A stretch of DNA of 64,000 nucleotides from CALBPI01 sp039821605 (GCA_039821605.1 JBCBNV010000001.1:310001-374000); one strand, 5' to 3'. Positions 8,459-16,807 are shown, counted from the stretch's first letter. Numbers and translations: made by a program. Notes: generated by a model not told the origin, from the letters alone.

Positions 8459-8869
8459 CTATTCGAGCGTCAGGCCTGCATTGGCCGCCACGCCGAGCAG
8501 GCAGCTGATCATCCTTTGCTCGAACTCGTTCGAATCCTTGAAGATCGTGCGGAAGTCACTGGCCTTCAGGCTGGCCATGGCCTCCTTCGGATTGCCGCCG
8601 GTATGGATGATCCTCTCTTCGGCCGTGATCAACAGGCATTCCGCGGCGTCCTCCGCGAACTTTGCCAAGATCCGTTCGGCGTCAGACTCAGCGAGGCCCG
8701 ACTCGACCAGTTCCTCCATCGCATCGCTGCGCACGTGCCCCAGCAGGGATGCGGAAATTTCTGACTTGAGGGCGGCCCGATTGTCAGGCGTTTCATCGGC
8801 CCGCGCCGGCCCGAAATCGAGCGCGATCGCGGCCAACACAATGGCGAATCCCCTGACGATGCTTCCCAT
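8459..8869 (-). CDS. Small secreted hypothetical protein
   Basis: 136 residues from the ATG at 8869, starting with a signal peptide (VRGFAIVLAAIALDFGPARA). The mature part is helical and acidic with one Cys near the middle (DAAECLLITAEE) and one near the end (MISCLLGVAANAG), possibly a disulfide. Family not recognised. It lies between a membrane protein and the di-haem lipoprotein on the same strand. Confidence 0.6.
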   Translation of the reverse strand: MGSIVRGFAIVLAAIALDFGPARADETPDNRAALKSEISASLLGHVRSDAMEELVESGLAESDAERILAKFAEDAAECLLITAEERIIHTGGNPKEAMASLKASDFRTIFKDSNEFEQRMISCLLGVAANAGLTLE

Positions 8870-8964
8870 GGCAACACTCCGCAGCTGGGCCCAAGGCGGC
8901 CGGAACGCGATATCGCGTCCCGGCGCCTGGCTGCGGGCCACTAGGGTTCCGCCCGACAGCGCCC

Positions 8965-10041
8965 CTAGAGAATATCGCCCCCGACGGGTAGCTGACTAGG
9001 GACGTAGGCCGGGATCTGGCGGGAAAAGTCCTCGTCCGTGAGCGTCTCCAGGAAGCGTTGTATGTCACCAAAGTCGTCGTCTTCGAGCGTGACGCCCAAA
9101 TCACCACGGTCTTCATAGATTGCGATGGCATCCCGCAACGTCGTACGCGAGCCATCGTGAAAGTAGGGCGCTGTCAGGGCGACATTGCGCAATGACGGTG
9201 TCCGCACGGCCGGCCTGTCCGTGAAGATGGGCTTGTCAGCGTCAATGAAATTGTCCGAGAGCATGGGGCCTTCGTGGCAGTCCGTGCAGCCGCCGTTGAT
9301 GAACTTGTTCAGTCCCGTGATCTCGCCCGGGGTCAGCGCCGTGTCATTGCCCGCGAGGAAGTCGTCGAATCGGGTGCGCTGTGTTGTTAGCGTGCGTTGA
9401 TAGGTGGCGAGTGCTCGGGCGATCGTGGATTCGGTGATGGGGTCTTCACCGGGGAACGCCGCCGTGAACAGCGTGACGTACTCGGGGATCATCGAAAGAC
9501 GCAGGACGATCTCGGGCATGATTTCGGTCTCAAGGAAGTCGCCACTGCGCATCTCGACCTCGCTCTTGATGGGATCGACGGCCTGGTCCTCGAGCGTTGC
9601 GGCACGCAGGTCCCAGAAGTAGCTGCCCGCCACGAAGTCGGTTTCGGGTGTGGTTTGCTGCAGGCCCGTGAAAGCCACGTTGAGCACCGTCGGTGAATGG
9701 CGCGGTGTCACGGCGTTACCCGTTCTGTCGGGGCCCAGGCCCATCCCGTCGACGCCAATCGAGGTGGCGCGGCCGTCTGCCCAGCCGTGATCGGGGTGGT
9801 GGCAGGAGGCGCAGGAGACATTCATACGGCCAGAGAGGATCGGATCCCAGAACAGGAACTCGCCCAGCTGCGTCTTTTCGGTGCTGAAGGGGTTGTCGGC
9901 CGGGAAGACGGGCGCCTCGGGCAGGGGTGTAAAGAATGTGGTGTAAGCTTGCGCTGGCGTATCACCAGACGCGCCCTCGGGCTCGCAGCCCGCGAGGCCG
10001 ATGAGGGATAGGACAACGAACAGTACGACAGGCCGCTTCAT
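8965..10041 (-). CDS. Di-haem cytochrome c peroxidase / MauG-family lipoprotein
   Basis: 358 residues with a lipoprotein signal (LIGLAGCEPEG), so it is predicted to be anchored on the periplasmic side. Two c-type haem motifs are present, CASCHH and CTDCHE, spaced as in bacterial di-haem peroxidases. Conserved flanks include GEFLFWDPILSG, FWDLRAATLEDQA and TPSLRNVALTAPYFHDG. It probably reduces peroxide or performs MauG-like oxidation; these cannot be told apart here. The ATG has AAGGAG upstream. It faces a LytTR regulator across a 90-bp divergent gap. Confidence 0.85.
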   Translation of the reverse strand: MKRPVVLFVVLSLIGLAGCEPEGASGDTPAQAYTTFFTPLPEAPVFPADNPFSTEKTQLGEFLFWDPILSGRMNVSCASCHHPDHGWADGRATSIGVDGMGLGPDRTGNAVTPRHSPTVLNVAFTGLQQTTPETDFVAGSYFWDLRAATLEDQAVDPIKSEVEMRSGDFLETEIMPEIVLRLSMIPEYVTLFTAAFPGEDPITESTIARALATYQRTLTTQRTRFDDFLAGNDTALTPGEITGLNKFINGGCTDCHEGPMLSDNFIDADKPIFTDRPAVRTPSLRNVALTAPYFHDGSRTTLRDAIAIYEDRGDLGVTLEDDDFGDIQRFLETLTDEDFSRQIPAYVPSQLPVGGDIL

Positions 10042-10130
10042 AATGGACTCCTTGGGGGGTGTTGAACGGTCATGCTATGAAGCGGTCAGAACCTGCTGCC
10101 CAAGTCATTCATCGATAACGCAAAAACTTC

Positions 10131-10964
10131 GTGAGTCGTCCTGTTAATTCCGTGAACCGTCACCCCAGATTCGGCCTGAATCCGACATCTGCGCGCGACA
10201 TGCGCCTGGGTGCCCTCGTACTTGCCATAATTGCGTTGAATCAGATCGATGACGCGATGGTCGGTGCGACCGTTGGGCAGGAGATTCTTTACTGGGTAGT
10301 GCGAACGGGCGTTTTCGCGGTCGGCCTTTGGTGTGCTGATTGGTTCGTTGCGCGGCAGTTTGAGGGTCGCTGGGAGCGGCCACGGTGGTTGAAGCCCGTC
10401 GTGCTGGTTTCCGTGTTCGCCGTGCTGCCATTGGCGCTGGCCGAGATCCTCGTCGAGCCGCACTTGCCCATGCGGCCCGAGTACGTCGACGACGACCTAT
10501 GGGCGATGTCGCCCGTGCTCGCGTTTCTGAGCGAGTACGCCACGTTACTTTCCATCATCCTGCCCGCGCATTTGCTGCTTTGGCTGGTCGTTGAGCGGAA
10601 TACCGAGGTGGAGACGGCGGAGGTTGCGTCGCCGCCACCCGCGTTCCTGGCTCAGACGGCGGCGCGCAGCGCCGAAGACGTGCTGGCCTTGCAGGCAGAG
10701 GAGCATTACGTGCGGGTATTCACGCCGCAGGGATCGGAGCTGGTTCATCACAGATTCCGCGACGCCGTCGCCGAGATGCCCGACGATCTAGGGTTGCAGG
10801 TGCACCGGTCGTGGTGGGTGGCGGAACAGGCCGTGCGTTCTGCGAAGCGGGGATCGCGGCGTTGGCAGCTCACGCTCGATGCGGATGTATCCGTGCCTGT
10901 CAGTGACAGTTATGTGCAGGCCGTGCGCGAGCGGGGTTGGCTCAAGCGGAAAGGTGGTGCCTAG
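10131..10964 (+). CDS. Membrane-bound LytTR-domain transcriptional regulator
   Basis: Up to 277 residues from a GTG at 10131; an ATG at 10200 just before the first helix is an alternative start. Four membrane helices (LGALVLAIIALNQI, VVRTGVFAVGLWCADWF, VVLVSVFAVLPLALAEIL, LLSIILPAHLLLWLVV) precede a C-terminal LytTR domain. The LytTR part shows DVLALQAEEHYVRVFT, HHRFRDAVAEM, GLQVHRSWWVAEQAV and VPVSDSYVQAVRERG. There is no receiver domain, so it belongs to the one-component membrane LytTR class. Target genes are unknown; the divergent peroxidase is the obvious candidate. Confidence 0.8.
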   Translation: MSRPVNSVNRHPRFGLNPTSARDMRLGALVLAIIALNQIDDAMVGATVGQEILYWVVRTGVFAVGLWCADWFVARQFEGRWERPRWLKPVVLVSVFAVLPLALAEILVEPHLPMRPEYVDDDLWAMSPVLAFLSEYATLLSIILPAHLLLWLVVERNTEVETAEVASPPPAFLAQTAARSAEDVLALQAEEHYVRVFTPQGSELVHHRFRDAVAEMPDDLGLQVHRSWWVAEQAVRSAKRGSRRWQLTLDADVSVPVSDSYVQAVRERGWLKRKGGA

Positions 10965-11509
10965 CCGTCCTCTGCGATGCCCGTCGGCTTCTGATCGAGG
11001 CTCTCGGTGTTGCGCTCCTGCCAGTAGTCCTCGATGCCCGAGCGGCCGCGGTTGTCGGCCCACTTTGTGAGTGTGGGGCGTTCGCCCTTGAGTTCGTAGT
11101 AGGGCACCGCATAGCCGCAGGAAGTTTGCACCATGTCGAGCTGCACGTCGAAGACCTGGCGTGCGCCCGTGAACTCCGGGAAGCGGTCGATGTGTTCCTG
11201 CCACTCGGCGTCGCGCGGGTGGACGACTTTGGCCTTACCGTAGAGCCGGAGGATTCTCGGGTGCTTGTCGAATGAGCAGAACATGATCGTCATGCGGTTC
11301 TGCTCGCGCACGTGCGCCGCTGTCTCGTTGCCGCTGCCCGTGAGGTTCAGCCAGGCGACCCGTGACGCGTCGATAACGCGGAACGTGTCCATGCCTTTAG
11401 GCGAGACGTTGATCAGGCCTTCGGCTGCGGCTGTCCCGACAAAGAACAGATGTTGGTTGCCGATGAACTCGATGTGTTTGTCATCGAGGGCTTTGAATTG
11501 TTCACCCAT
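10961..11509 (-). CDS. Pyridoxamine 5'-phosphate oxidase-fold protein
   Basis: 182 residues with the split-barrel flavin/F420-binding fold. Key segments are IEFIGNQHLFFVGTAAAEG, VNVSPKGMDTFRV, NETAAHVREQNRMTIMFCSF and RLYGKAKVV. Homologues are annotated only as pyridoxamine 5'-phosphate oxidase family. The C-terminal SCGYAVPYYELKGER segment is typical of this subfamily. The gene end overlaps the end of the convergent LytTR gene by 4 bp. Confidence 0.8.
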   Translation of the reverse strand: MGEQFKALDDKHIEFIGNQHLFFVGTAAAEGLINVSPKGMDTFRVIDASRVAWLNLTGSGNETAAHVREQNRMTIMFCSFDKHPRILRLYGKAKVVHPRDAEWQEHIDRFPEFTGARQVFDVQLDMVQTSCGYAVPYYELKGERPTLTKWADNRGRSGIEDYWQERNTESLDQKPTGIAEDG

Positions 11510-11668
11510 GTGTTTCCTCGCGGGGTTCTTGTGACTACTTGCCTTTGCGGCTCGCCCGATTCAGCCAACTGGACGGCTGCGTCGTTCGCCTACACCGAAT
11601 TCGCAGACAGCAATGCCACCAAACACGTGGCGCACCATCGCGCTAAGCGCATGCTGCGCGCCCCTGTA

Positions 11669-12085
11669 TTACTTGAATCCATTCTTGTACCGCCAGACTG
11701 CCTTCTCTTCGAGCGGCGTCAGCGTGGTCTTGGAAAAGTAGACGCCGATGACCAGGCTGGCGGGGATCAACGCGAAAGCGCCAGGCGAGCTAAACAGGAA
11801 CAACGCTCCGGACAGGTTGACGAGTGCTGCGGCAATGCCGGGGATGAGTCTGGGCGCGAACTCCAGCGGGTGGCCCAGGAACTTGGCTGCGTAGGCGATG
11901 ATGAATGCGGGGATGACCAGAAAGAACGCAAGCACCCCACCCATGGCCGAGAAGACGAAGAACAATGCGATCGCTGGCAATCCGCCCGAGACCGTCCCAA
12001 CCAGCGTACCGGGCAGGCTTTGCTTTGCGATGAGACGTTCGTAAACCTGTTGCGGTGTTTCCTGTGCTTCTGACTGTGCGTGCAA
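11669..12085 (-). CDS. Hypothetical small membrane protein
   Basis: 138 residues from a TTG start at 12085, which is supported by AAGGAG 7 nt upstream. Three or four hydrophobic segments are visible (ALFFVFSAMGGVLAFFLVIP, AALVNLSGALFLFSSPGAFA). The last part (KTTLTPLEEKAVWRYKNGFK) is basic and probably cytoplasmic. Family not recognised. Confidence 0.55.
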   Translation of the reverse strand: MHAQSEAQETPQQVYERLIAKQSLPGTLVGTVSGGLPAIALFFVFSAMGGVLAFFLVIPAFIIAYAAKFLGHPLEFAPRLIPGIAAALVNLSGALFLFSSPGAFALIPASLVIGVYFSKTTLTPLEEKAVWRYKNGFK

Positions 12086-12159
12086 CTTGCTGCTCCTTTC
12101 TTGTGAAGTTCTTGATGGGCCAGGCCGCGGTCCATGTTGGTTGGTCAGTGCTATTCGGT

Positions 12160-12750
12160 CTATTCGTAAACCTCGAAACGAATAACGCCCTCGGTCTCAC
12201 CGCCGATGGTTCGTTTGTCGAACGCCCGCTGGCGTCGACGCTCTTCAGTGTGCAGCCTGTCGACGATGGCATTGGCCGTTTCGACGAGTGCATCGCAATC
12301 GGCTGCGGGTCGCAAGGCGTTTAGCGACGCCAGAATCTCCTGCGAGATCTCGTAGGCGATGTCTTTGTGTTGGCGTTCGTGTTGGAGGATGCGGGGGTAG
12401 AGCGTTTCCCATCGTTCCATGACGTCGTCGTCGTCCGAGACCACCTTGGGCATGCGGTAGATGACCTCAAGCGTGACCGATGCGCCCGTGACGCTGCACG
12501 CGCGATTGTCGGAGGTCATGTCGATGGACCAGTTGTGGCGGGACAGGGTTTCGGCAATGGCGGCGGGGCCGAGGGCTTGCTGGCGTCCTGCGGCGAGCAG
12601 GGCCGGGCCGAGGTCATTTATCGATACTGGGTAGACAGAGAAGAAGTCGAACTCCTCCGTCAGTCGGACCTCGTCGGCATGCGCCACTGGCGCTATTGCG
12701 ACCAACCAACTGAGACAGACCAGCGCGCACAGCGACACGAAGTGGCTCAT
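12160..12750 (-). CDS. DUF922-like putative Zn-dependent secreted protease
   Basis: About 196 residues from the ATG at 12750 (a further ATG at 12786 is possible), with a signal peptide ending near APVAHA. The mature part has one beta domain with TSDNRACSVTGASVTLEVIY and a metal-binding-like motif RILQHERQHKDIA, as in DUF922 proteins. Substrate unknown. The first residue of the HExxH pattern is shifted (HERQH), so protease activity is inferred only from family resemblance. Confidence 0.65.
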   Translation of the reverse strand: MSHFVSLCALVCLSWLVAIAPVAHADEVRLTEEFDFFSVYPVSINDLGPALLAAGRQQALGPAAIAETLSRHNWSIDMTSDNRACSVTGASVTLEVIYRMPKVVSDDDDVMERWETLYPRILQHERQHKDIAYEISQEILASLNALRPAADCDALVETANAIVDRLHTEERRRQRAFDKRTIGGETEGVIRFEVYE

Positions 12751-12790
12751 CCGTTTGAGGTTCCTGATCGGTGATGCGTTTCGCATTCGA

Positions 12791-13129
12791 TCAGTCACCG
12801 CCGTCCCCGCCGCCACTACCAGCGCCGCTGCCGAAGTCGGCGTCGTGCATTGAGTCACTACCGCGCCGAGCGTTTAGCTTCTCGTGGTCTTGCGCGAGCA
12901 GGTAGAGCGGGAACGGGAGAATGCCACGCAGCTCGTCACGGTCATGAAGGCTCATCAGGAGCAGGACAATGATGACCGGACCCGCGAGCGGGATGAGCGC
13001 CGCGATGAAGCTCTGGACCGTTTGCTGCGACTTTGTGAGCGTGTAGTCGCGCATCACCCCACGAATGGCGACGAAGGCCATGATGAGATGGAGGATGACA
13101 ACGACTTCGAAAATGGCGCGTTGGGTCAC
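12791..13129 (-). CDS. Hypothetical two-helix membrane protein
   Basis: 112 residues from a GTG start. Two strong hydrophobic helices (FEVVVILHLIMAFVAIRG and SFIAALIPLAGPVIIVLLLM) are followed by a short basic region and a glycine/aspartate-rich tail (GSGAGSGGGDGGD). No ribosome binding site is obvious, so the start is uncertain. No family recognised. The C-terminus ends 41 bp before the DUF922 gene on the same strand. Confidence 0.5.
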   Translation of the reverse strand: MTQRAIFEVVVILHLIMAFVAIRGVMRDYTLTKSQQTVQSFIAALIPLAGPVIIVLLLMSLHDRDELRGILPFPLYLLAQDHEKLNARRGSDSMHDADFGSGAGSGGGDGGD

Positions 13130-13195
13130 CGCGTCATTATCGTCACAAACGGGCAGCTAGAGCTAGCGAAAGCGGCTTGAGAAACGACGTGCGCA

Positions 13196-14530
13196 TTAGG
13201 CCTCCATGGCTGCCAGGGCTGCTTCGGCCTCTGGCAAATGTCGATTCTCTGGATCCAACGAGCGTGCAGCGTTCAGCGACTTCGATGCTTCTTCGCGATC
13301 GCCCAGGCGCGCAAGACCCGTCGCCCGGATCAAGTTCACCGTGGCTTGGTGACTTGGCGTCTCCAACTTGAAGCGCTTGTCCGTGAGCATGGCCACCCCT
13401 TCCTCGACCCGGCCGGTTGCGACTAACACAGACGCGCGGGTACTTCTCACGGCCATGATCATCGGCAGCACTTCCATAGCCCTTTGTGACAATGTGTCCG
13501 CCTCCTTGAGCGCCTCATCGTCGTCGGTCAGATACAACATGAAGGCGAGGTTGTTCTGAAGCAATGCGCGTTCCATCACGTTGAGCTCAGTGCTTTCCAG
13601 GTACGCTCTGTTAATCACAATGCCGCGCTCTAGCTGGCCGGTCTCTGCCAGAGTTGCGGTGACCAGGCTCCTGGTGTGAACAGAATCTTCTCCGTCCTCA
13701 ATGGCCTTCTCGATGATGGCGAGCGATTTCTCCATGTCACCCAGCTGAAACTCAAGCGATGCAAGGATGACGTTACGTTGCCGCAGTATCTCCTCAATCT
13801 CTTCATCCGTTTTCTTGCGAAGCCCCCACATCTGCCCGCCATCGCTTTGCACGGTGCCGAAGGCTGTCTTGTGCGAAAAAGAGAAGAGATTAGTGATCGC
13901 GAGATATGTGTTGATCCAGATCCAGAGTTTAATGCCCGCACTCGCATATTTTGAGAGATCGCCCCAGAACGTGATGAGGGCCGCAATGCCCAACAAAGCG
14001 GCAATGGCGTTGACGAGGGGCCCTGAGAGCAGGATCAAGAACGTCTTCTTGCGGTAGTGCTCACCGGTCGAGTGCGTCGTGATGATCATGCCCTCAGATG
14101 GCGAAGGGCTCAGTATCAAAAAGGCGTCACGGAATCGCAGCACCTTGGCACGAAGACCGCCACCGAAGCTGATCGCTGGCACGTGAACTCCGACGGCAAG
14201 CGCGGCTAGGAGGTGGCCGAGCTCGTGAATGACGATCGCAAGATACAGGAGTGCATAGCCACCGATTGCGAAGAGTACGGCGTCCATGATCGAACCGGAC
14301 AGATAGTAACCAAAAGCGACTGTCGCAGCTGTCCAGTAGAACCACCATAAGTAGTAGTTCCGGTACTTCTGACGATAGAGAACGCAGGTCACGCAAACAT
14401 GGTGGGGACCATGCACGACATTGGTAGCCGGTACGAACCCTTCCGTCCATTCCGATTCGGCGTTACAGACTCGGCAAGTGAGTCTCTCGCCCCGCTCTTC
14501 TGCTGGTCTTTCTTCGATGTCGTTGCTCAT
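13196..14530 (-). CDS. M50-type membrane metalloprotease with zinc ribbon and TPR-like tail
   Basis: 444 residues. The N-terminus has two Cys pairs (LTCRVCNAES and HVCVTCVLY) that look like a zinc ribbon. Membrane helices follow, with the site-2 protease zinc motif in LAIVIHELGHLLAALAVG and the second ligand motif SDGGQM near residue 230. The last 200 residues are helical repeats (LEFQLGDMEKSLAIIEKAIE, ARLGDREEASKSLNAARSLD) resembling TPRs. This suggests an intramembrane protease with a recruiting tail. Substrate unknown. It borders the first integron cassette cluster but has no attC site of its own. Confidence 0.75.
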   Translation of the reverse strand: MSNDIEERPAEERGERLTCRVCNAESEWTEGFVPATNVVHGPHHVCVTCVLYRQKYRNYYLWWFYWTAATVAFGYYLSGSIMDAVLFAIGGYALLYLAIVIHELGHLLAALAVGVHVPAISFGGGLRAKVLRFRDAFLILSPSPSEGMIITTHSTGEHYRKKTFLILLSGPLVNAIAALLGIAALITFWGDLSKYASAGIKLWIWINTYLAITNLFSFSHKTAFGTVQSDGGQMWGLRKKTDEEIEEILRQRNVILASLEFQLGDMEKSLAIIEKAIEDGEDSVHTRSLVTATLAETGQLERGIVINRAYLESTELNVMERALLQNNLAFMLYLTDDDEALKEADTLSQRAMEVLPMIMAVRSTRASVLVATGRVEEGVAMLTDKRFKLETPSHQATVNLIRATGLARLGDREEASKSLNAARSLDPENRHLPEAEAALAAMEA

Positions 14531-14563
14531 GAGTACACTTTATCTAGGAAATGGTGTCAGCCA

Positions 14564-14680
14564 TCACTCTGCGAGCCCTTGGATGCGTCGCCAACCAGTA
14601 TTGAAGTTCTTGACGGTGTCACACCATTCCGCATCGCCTGTGTGACATACCATCGTGAAGTAGAGGGCGGTCTTTTCCAT
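14564..14680 (-). CDS. Possible 38-residue ORF
   Basis: An ATG at 14680 preceded by AGGA opens a 38-codon frame (MEKTALYFTMVCHTGDAEWC and on). It lies between the protease and nucleotidyltransferase genes. The sequence is not recognised and may be a fragment of a larger lost gene. Confidence 0.2.
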   Translation of the reverse strand: MEKTALYFTMVCHTGDAEWCDTVKNFNTGWRRIQGLAE

Positions 14681-14706
14681 GTGCGGGTCCTGTAGGCAAC
14701 CAGGTC

Positions 14707-15498
14707 TCACCAGTCCTCTATCGAATTTTGGCCTAACATCCAGCTCCATTCCACATCGGTCATGAACCAGGTGTAGGCCTCGATATCGCTGACGCCCCAA
14801 TCACGAAAATCTCGGATTAACTCGAACAATCCAGTCGCATGGTCGCCATTAGGTTCATCGAGCAAAGCATCGAAGCATGTCATAAGGCCGGCTGGCTTCT
14901 CTGGCACTGACTCGAGGGTCCTGTAAAACCATTTGTGGTAGGGAAAGAGCCTGCGGTTGTAGGCGAGGATGAGCCTGCCGGCGAACAGCGCGAGCTGACT
15001 AGCGGCGCGAAGCAGCGTGTACCGATTGCCATGGCGTTCCGCCTCGTAGAACAACCAATGCTGGATAAACGCCATGCTGTAAAAGGCCCTAACGCGATCG
15101 TCGTGCCCGGCGTCGGGATAAACAGGGATGCGTTGCAGCAGGTCGTCGAGATTGGGGATGTGCGAGTACGCGGTGATTGCACCCTCGAATGCGGCACGCG
15201 ATGGCTCGTTTCCCTTCTTGGCAAGCGCTTCCAGGAATGTGAGATTGATGATCTTGCCGTCGACGAAGCCGCCATCGTAGTCACAAAGGTCCCTTCGATT
15301 GATGAACAAGTCGCGTGCTCGCTGGTGTTCCTCGAACACGTCGTCCGTTGCGACGATGAGAAAATCAACGTCCGAGTCGTCTCGTGCGTATCCCTTGGCG
15401 ACCGAGCCACCGATGATGAGTGCGCGAAAGTGCGGGTCGTCCCGATAAGCGTCGGACAACCGATCAATGGCGCGCTGGTGATGATCTCGAATTGGCAT
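14707..15498 (-). CDS. MNT-fold nucleotidyltransferase-domain protein
   Basis: About 263 residues from the ATG at 15498 (MPIRDHHQRAID). The catalytic signature ALIIGGSVAKGYARDDSDVD has the GS...SDxD pattern of the polymerase-beta-like superfamily. The C-terminal half is helical (AFYSMAFIQHWLFYEAERHG, LFAGRLILAYNRRLFPYHKW), resembling the partner domain seen in MNT and aminoglycoside-type enzymes. It may modify RNA, protein or a small molecule. The start abuts a truncated attC site at 15499-15546, so it may mark the edge of the cassette cluster. Confidence 0.7.
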   Translation of the reverse strand: MPIRDHHQRAIDRLSDAYRDDPHFRALIIGGSVAKGYARDDSDVDFLIVATDDVFEEHQRARDLFINRRDLCDYDGGFVDGKIINLTFLEALAKKGNEPSRAAFEGAITAYSHIPNLDDLLQRIPVYPDAGHDDRVRAFYSMAFIQHWLFYEAERHGNRYTLLRAASQLALFAGRLILAYNRRLFPYHKWFYRTLESVPEKPAGLMTCFDALLDEPNGDHATGLFELIRDFRDWGVSDIEAYTWFMTDVEWSWMLGQNSIEDW

Positions 15499-15546
15499 AT
15501 ACCCAGTGTAGCGGTCGCACGTATGGCTGCAGTAACTGGCTAGGTC
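15499..15546 (-). repeat. Truncated attC site (integron)
   Basis: GGCTGCAGTAACTGGCTAGG at 15525-15544 closely resembles the R''/L'' half of the intact attC sites at 16114-16206 and 30292-30393 (GCTGCAGTGACTGGTTATG). The other half is missing; the sequence runs directly into the nucleotidyltransferase start. Confidence 0.5.
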
Positions 15547-15743
15547 GAATCCTTGGCATATCCACACTCCGGGCACATCTTTGCGCGCGGCGTCCTAAGC
15601 AATCGTCCGCAATCGGGACAAGGATCGCCATAGTTAGATCTTCGATGATGATAGATCGCATTGATGTTCGTCTCAGCGAATCCAGTCATCTCTTTGTAAC
15701 GCTGCAAAGCGGGCAGTGACTTGTTAGATTTCACTCGTTCCAT
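15540..15743 (-). CDS. Small zinc-ribbon cassette protein
   Basis: 67 residues. The C-terminal half has two paired-cysteine motifs, GDPCPDCGRLLRTPRA and KMCPECGYA, which form a classic zinc ribbon. The N-terminal half (LPALQRYKEMTGFAETNINA) is helical. The stop codon lies inside the attC-like sequence, as is usual for integron cassettes. It starts 13 bp before the end of the membrane-protein gene, so the two form one cassette. Similar short proteins with the pattern YHHR..YG..C..CG..LRTP are conserved hypotheticals; no function is known to me. Confidence 0.6.
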   Translation of the reverse strand: MERVKSNKSLPALQRYKEMTGFAETNINAIYHHRRSNYGDPCPDCGRLLRTPRAKMCPECGYAKDST

Positions 15744-16096
15744 CCTGACCCTGTTTGCCGCCGGTCTTCGACGCCAATGGGATGCCCGAAGAGACTGTTC
15801 GCTCGCAACGGACCATAGAAAGCTTTTTCCCGCTCAATGTCGATATCGTACCAAGTACCCGGCCCTACTTGTTTCAGCTCAGCGCGTCGAGCACATGCGA
15901 TACAGATCGTCTCGACTAGCGCGAAAAGTGTTGGTCCGACGAGAATGGAAAAAAGAAGCGCAACTTGAAAACTCCATAGTGCGACCCCTACAGCGAAGTA
16001 AGCGAGGGTCGCTAGCAGGCCCACGACGCCATAGAACGCCAGGCTCGGCTTCAGGAGCCTCACCGGACTCAGGGAGCTGGACTGCACGTCTTTCAC
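15731..16096 (-). CDS. Two-helix membrane protein in integron cassette
   Basis: About 121 residues from a GTG at 16096 (another GTG is at 16087). The frame is open further upstream, but that part lies in the attC site and is unlikely to be translated. Two hydrophobic helices (LAFYGVVGLLATLAYFAVGV and FQVALLFSILVGPTLFALVE) are followed by a Cys-containing basic segment and the hydrophilic tail GPGTWYDIDIEREKAFYGP. Not recognised. The overlap with the downstream zinc-ribbon gene suggests a two-gene functional unit. Confidence 0.5.
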   Translation of the reverse strand: MKDVQSSSLSPVRLLKPSLAFYGVVGLLATLAYFAVGVALWSFQVALLFSILVGPTLFALVETICIACARRAELKQVGPGTWYDIDIEREKAFYGPLRANSLFGHPIGVEDRRQTGSGWNE

Positions 16097-16113
16097 AAAC
16101 GAAGGGGAGTGAG

Positions 16114-16206
16114 ACCTGACGCCGGGGCTCAGCAGCGATTGACGCTGGCGTGGCGAAAGCCAAGGTCGCGACAGGGTCAAGCGTCTGCTGCAGTGACTGG
16201 TTATGC
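16114..16206 (-). repeat. attC recombination site (integron)
   Basis: A 93-bp imperfect dyad. On the minus strand R'' is GCATAAC (16206-16200) and the R'-like end is GTCAGGT (16120-16114). Internal elements CTCAGCAGCG and CTGCTGCAGTGA form the L'/L'' arms with extra unpaired bases on one side, as in true attC sites. It closes the HigBA cassette: the R'' half is exactly complementary to the start of that cassette (TTATGC). Confidence 0.8.
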
Positions 16207-16494
16207 TGCGTCAAACTCGAGTTTCCGCACATGAGAAAGATCAGCGACACGCTTCGCCTCGAAAAGATCGTAGGCGTGCTGCATTGCCAACCAACTCTCC
16301 GGGGACCGCCCCAGCGCCTTAGACAGACGCAACGCCATCTCTGGGCTGACCCCACTACTCTCATTGACGACGCGTGCCAGCGTCGAAGGGCTAACGCCCA
16401 GCGACTCCGCGAGCGAGCGAATACTCAGCTCGAACGGCTCCAGGTAGGTCGCCCGGATGAACTCACCGGGATGTGGAGGATTGTGCATAGCCAT
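16201..16494 (-). CDS. higA: HigA-type antitoxin (XRE family)
   Basis: 97 residues. The N-terminus HPGEFIRATYLEPFELSI and the helix-turn-helix SIRSLAESLGVSPSTLARVV with GVSPEMALRLSKALGRSPE are typical of HigA antitoxins, which neutralise HigB and repress their own promoter. The ATG overlaps the toxin stop (TGATG). The TAA stop is inside the attC site, a hallmark of integron cassettes. Confidence 0.9.
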   Translation of the reverse strand: MAMHNPPHPGEFIRATYLEPFELSIRSLAESLGVSPSTLARVVNESSGVSPEMALRLSKALGRSPESWLAMQHAYDLFEAKRVADLSHVRKLEFDAA

Positions 16495-16772
16495 CAGTGA
16501 TAGTCCTCGTAGTCCAGGACATGGACGTTTCCGTCCCGAAACTCAAAAGTCAGTCGCCAATTGCCACTGACCCAGATAGACCATCTACCCTTCGAGCGCC
16601 CCTTCAGCGGGTGCAGGCGATACCCTGGGATATCCATGTCTTCGATCGTCTGCGCCGAATCGAGAGCCGCCAGCTGGAGCCGCAATCGAGACGCATGCTT
16701 GGCCTGAATCCCGGCCTTGGACCCCGATTCGAAGTAGCGACTGAGGCCTTTGTGACGGAATGAGATGATCAC
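16494..16772 (-). CDS. higB: HigB/RelE-type toxin
   Basis: 92 residues from a GTG start. The fold and motifs (FRHKGLSRYFESGSKAGI, PGYRLHPLKGRSKGRWSIWV, NWRLTFEFRDG, VLDYEDYH) match HigB toxins, ribosome-dependent mRNA interferases. The conserved Lys/Arg and final His residues are in place, so the toxin looks intact. It precedes its antitoxin, the normal order for higBA. As a cassette, the pair would stabilise the array against loss. Confidence 0.9.
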   Translation of the reverse strand: MIISFRHKGLSRYFESGSKAGIQAKHASRLRLQLAALDSAQTIEDMDIPGYRLHPLKGRSKGRWSIWVSGNWRLTFEFRDGNVHVLDYEDYH

Positions 16773-16778
16773 GGCGCA

Positions 16779-16807
16779 AGTATAGCGTGTTGCGCGTCAC
16801 GCAACAA
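16779..16807 (-). promoter_or_regulatory. higBA promoter with overlapping dyad operator
   Basis: On the minus strand TTGTTG (16807-16802) and TATACT (16784-16779) are 17 bp apart. The inverted repeat GTTGCG-N5-CGCAAC (16805-16789) fills the spacer and is a likely HigA operator. The GTG start of higB lies only 6 bp after the -10 element, so the transcript would begin at or next to the start codon. Confidence 0.6.

Noticed and set aside
15879..16364. Frame through the attC site on the minus strand
   Set aside because: Its translation contains a QSLQQTLDP-type peptide that arises from reading across attC DNA; similar peptides appear at the other attC sites, so these are artefacts of the recombination sequence.
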